From contig JAGVVL010000001.1 in the NCBI GenBank assembly GCA_018287875.1, positions 8,804,001 through 8,868,000 of the forward strand: a stretch of 64,000 bases of DNA, given 5' to 3'. This DNA is from Nigrospora sphaerica. Taxonomy: Eukaryota; Ascomycota; Sordariomycetes; Amphisphaeriales; Apiosporaceae. Below are positions 60,447 through 64,000 of the stretch, piece after piece. The translations under genes were made by a program, and so were the position numbers. The notes below the pieces were generated by a model, which did no database searches, was not told the origin of the DNA, and saw nothing but the letters and a program-made list of their open reading frames with translations. The first letter of the stretch is position 1, and each line of letters opens with the position of its first letter.

Positions 60447-63400
60447 GGTGGTGAATGGATGGGTTGGCGAGGATGAGGAACTGGGGGAGGTGATGGTGGA
60501 TGGTTTGGTTGCCTCTCAGTGGCTTGGATGCTTGAATTTGTCTGATCTGTGTCTTGTGTGGTGACTGAATCTCCCCTCCTCACAAGGCCACGGATCACCG
60601 GTGTCTATATACCCTCATCTCGAACACATCGCCTCCCCGGGAGAAGCTGGAGGCTTTGCTACGTGCCAGAAAAAAAAAACATGGACACGGCCGGCCGGCG
60701 TCTCCCTAACTCCCGCCGGTGGGCTGATGGTTGCACAGGGCGAGGCCCCAGATTAGCTGACTTCTCTTGAGGCCAGGGGACATCATGGGCCCTACCACGT
60801 ATACGGAAGACCATCTCTTCCGGCTTTTCCTCGACCCTGGCGACGGCCAGCGCCAGTCGCCCGTCGCCGCCGCGCGCTTGCTGGGCGTGCCACTGCCAAT
60901 TGTCCGTGCATGAAAGCGAGCTGAGGCGAGACCCGGGCGGGCTCGGGGCCCAGGCGCAAACTGCTGAGGTGGTACATCGTACGATCGGAGCCCGCCGGGT
61001 CCAGTTTCTGTGTCGGTGGCACTTTCCCCGGTTTATCCCGCCTCTTTCTTCCCTCACGTCTGGGTCTGCAAATTGCTTGGCTTGGCTCTGGACCGTCCCC
61101 CACGCAAATGGCATCCAACCCAAGTATCACTCACACCCAATCCCCACGTCACACCACCCGTCTCGTCAGGGCCGCACATTCGTCACGGAAGTGAGGACGG
61201 AGCCTCGTGTCCGGCCGTCGCACCTCCGCGGGGGAGAAACGACGACCCGCGGCGACAAGCCAGGGACGGGGAGAGCATCTGCGTTTCATCACGGGGTGCG
61301 ACGCGTCGTTCCCCGAGCACCCAGATTCACCTGCGCGTATCCGTTCTGTCATGAACCCATCGTCAGGCGAGATTGGGTGCCCTCTCCCCCGTGTGCCTCC
61401 GGCTTGCCTGCAACCCCCCGCAGGGCGCATCAACGCATTGTCCCACAGCCGCCGTGCCCACTGATCCGGAGATAGAAGGATATCGCAGGGTGGATATGGA
61501 AACGGCTGCTACCCCCTGCTTGCCGGCTACCCGTGGAGCCGCATGTCCATCTGCCGTCTATCCATCCCGTACCCGTTCTCCATCCACCCCCCCTCGATTC
61601 CTGCCGTTGGAGGGGCTAACTCTCCCACAAGACAAGCCGCCGGGGGTTTACCTGAGGCGGACATTTACCTCCGCCCCCTGCGCCCTGGGACAGAAAGATG
61701 GACAACGTTGACCACCTGCCGTCCTTCTTTGATACGGCGCCTGTTTCATCACGCCGTCAAATTTCTCTCCTCTTGCTCCTGATGTAACTGCCAGTAGGTC
61801 ACTTTTATAACCGTCGCACGTCCGCCAAGCCCTCACGCTGTGGTGTACGCCGCCAGCCGTGTCGAGCCCGGCCAGTGAATTCCAATCCTGTCCATCGCCG
61901 CCATTTAGGCCGGAGAACAGCACTCAGCAAGCCAATTTCGCCGCTTGCCGCAGGGTAAGGACACAATTGATGTCGAGGGCAGTCAGCAGGAGCCCGTCGT
62001 CGTCGTGAGTCACGGTGAGTCCCGATTCAGGTTGGGTCTCACGGGGTAGGAAACCCGACGACAGCTTGCACGAAGGTGTGTAGCAAGTCGCTGACACTGC
62101 CACCTTCCTCTGACCAAGAAGCCAAAGTCGAGCCCCGGCCTGTCTTCCTCCGGTGGTGTAACTGAGGCCGGGGCCACTTTTGCCGCGAGCAAGAAGCACG
62201 CGCAGGCCCTCGGTGCCGTGAAACTTCATCGGACTCGGCCCTCATGGACGCTGACCCACAATGACTGGCTTGGACGAGTGATCCGAAGATGGCAGCCGAT
62301 ATCGTTGATTTTGAGTAAGAAAGGTTCGCGACGGCCGATGCAATCAACATCAGTATCTAGCGCCATAGACTATACGAGTCTTGTCACTCGCTTTAAGTCT
62401 CTCTCACTCGGTGCCACCACAACCCTCCACAACGGCACCTCCATTGACTTTTTCACCGTTCCTGGGCTTTACCGGGCGCCCGTTGTATACGCGCCGCGCG
62501 CGAGCGGAAGCAAGGAGAGATGGGCCGCCATGTGAGGTATCCAACGTCTTCGGCCCCGGCTGCCTCACCACGCCCAGCACTGGGACCCATTGTGCGAACG
62601 GTAGCGTTTCCCTGGCGGCTCCTGTCTCGCTACTCCGCCGGCCGCCAGGCGAGCAACGCCGCCGCGGTCCTACCGTGGCAAGAGGGACGACACCGTATGG
62701 TTTGAATTCGTAACGTGGTCTTCGTACGACCACATCGCCGACTCTGTCCGCTCCGCCGCGCCATCACAACGTCTTATTGGGAAGGGCTCTGCCCTCTCTG
62801 CCCCCCTCACCGCGAACCGCACTTTTTCGGTCCCGGCCGTTGGTAGAAGGCAAAAGGTCCATTTTTTCTTTTCTTTACTTTCTCTAAAATCGACAATTTC
62901 AACTTTTCCGACGGACGAGATGAGAGGAAGAGAGAAGAAGGCACCAAGGCGAACAAGCGAAAAAAAAAAATACCGTAAGCCCTGTCCCTCGGGCCCGCCC
63001 GCCCGGTAAACCCCGGCGCAGGGCCCGGGCCGGCCATGTGCGGAAGGGCGGGGCGGGGACGGGCCGGCCGGGAAAACGAATGCCGGCCCGGCGGGGGCGA
63101 ATGCTACCTAGCGGGAAAAGTGCCGAGGGGGGGGCTGTGTCGTACCCGAGGGGATAAAAAACCCGACGAAGAGCACGGGTGGGCAAGCTGGGGCCGGTAG
63201 TTCCTTTCTTCTCTTTTTTCACCAGCGCATCCAACGAGGTTTTCTTTCTTTCCTTTTCTTTTGGTAGCCCGGGAAACCGACCAGGTCTGTTTCGGGGAGA
63301 GGCTAGATGAACGGGGTGTCCGCCGAAGGAAAAAGAAAACCGATCCCCCACGTCTGGATCGGCGAACCCGGGTTCCTTTCCCCGCCCTCGCCAGGGCGGG

Positions 63401-64000
63401 CGAGGAACCGATAGGGTGCCGATCAATCACGATGATAAACTGCAGCTTTCTGCAAGTGGAACCACCATCACACCCCCGCGCCCCCCAATCTCGGCCCCCA
63501 TGTTTCACGGTAGGGTATGCACACACACACATGCGCGCGGGCGGGCGCGCATCTGCCGGTTTTCCGCCCATGTGGCATCCCGGCCCTCTACATACATGTA
63601 TCTACCCTGCGATCTTCAACTCCCCCCCCGCCGCCCTCCGCGGGTCTATCTCGCCAACCCTATCTTCCGTCGAGCGTGGGAACCTCCCCTGCGCAATACA
63701 TGCCCACCCAGTTCGACAAAGCACGGGAAGGGCCCCCGCCCTTGCGGCGAATGGCGCGGGCCGGCCCTTTGCCTTCTTTCTCCCTTGCTCGCGCTGGTGG
63801 ACGGACTATTGATTCGGGCCGGCGTCCGCGCTCGGCCTGCGCGAGTCTACTCAAAAAGCCCCGGCATCCCTCGCTTTGGGGCTCTGGTGTGTTGGTTCGT
63901 GTGTGTAGGGGGTGAGTGCCGTGGGACCGAAGCGGTCGTTGCGTCGACCCGGGGGGGCGACCCTCGAGGAAAGAGCAGCAGACGCCGGGATCGTCACGGA
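60447..64000. other. 3.5-kb region without a recognisable gene
   Basis: Only short overlapping frames are present. The promoter of the minus-strand gene lies next to 60447. A compound hairpin is at 63371-63409, and an ACAC run at 63516-63530. Any gene starting near 64000 cannot be judged. Confidence 0.5.
63371..63409. repeat. Compound hairpin
   Basis: Outer arms GGTTCCT (63371-63377) and AGGAACC (63403-63409) enclose inner arms CCCGCCCT (63381-63388) and AGGGCGGG (63393-63400) around a four-base loop. All 15 pairs are perfect, with a small asymmetric internal loop. Confidence 0.8.

Noticed and set aside
1..64000. Biosynthetic gene cluster or defence system
   Set aside because: No polyketide synthase, peptide synthetase, terpene synthase, cluster transcription factor, NLR protein or CRISPR-like array is present; the genes are unrelated housekeeping and orphan genes.

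Overview
The window is nuclear DNA of a filamentous ascomycete, most likely a Sordariomycete. The support is short introns (49-111 nt) with GT..AG ends and CTAAC/CTGAC branch-like sequences, strong GC bias at third codon positions in the housekeeping genes, and fungus-specific proteins: a single-chain cytosolic acetyl-CoA carboxylase, ERG24, ATG27, a NudE/RO11-type dynein factor and mannitol 2-dehydrogenase. The species was not determined. All exon joins were made by eye from splice signals and reading-frame continuity.

Layout. About 1-15 kb is gene-poor and visibly less GC-rich. It holds a small secreted cysteine-rich protein split by two introns (3858-4283), a five-exon PAQR/hemolysin-III membrane protein (8043-9232, minus), and a divergently arranged multi-pass membrane protein of unknown function (10047-11876). 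The rest of that part is degenerate, with a 16-bp tandem repeat near 13.4 kb. From about 15 kb the DNA is GC-rich. There follow a short secreted tyrosinase (15082-16399), a BCS1-type AAA ATPase (17132-18813), and convergent to it the 2271-residue acetyl-CoA carboxylase (19184-26170, minus). Then come 5.3 kb without a recognisable gene, an aspartic-protease-like membrane protein broken by one in-frame TGA (31491-33206), a tRNA-Asp(GTC) at 35035-35106, the nudE homologue (36260-38236, minus), 6 kb without a gene, mannitol 2-dehydrogenase (44277-45812, minus), another 4.9 kb gap, a hypothetical ORF (50675-51706), a fragment of an FAD monooxygenase (53450-53853), ERG24 (54315-55916, minus) and ATG27 (56997-58229) as a divergent pair, and a small conserved-looking protein with a duplicated WWPAP motif (59697-60446, minus). 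The last 3.5 kb holds nothing I recognise.

The genes do not form an obvious biosynthetic cluster or defence system. Several touch lipid and membrane metabolism (acetyl-CoA carboxylase, ERG24, PAQR), but nothing in the sequence shows co-regulation. The least conventional signals are the 8-cysteine secreted peptide, the single nonsense codon in an otherwise open protease-like gene, a long near-perfect hairpin with a nested second hairpin at 29.2 kb, and the large gene-free gaps.
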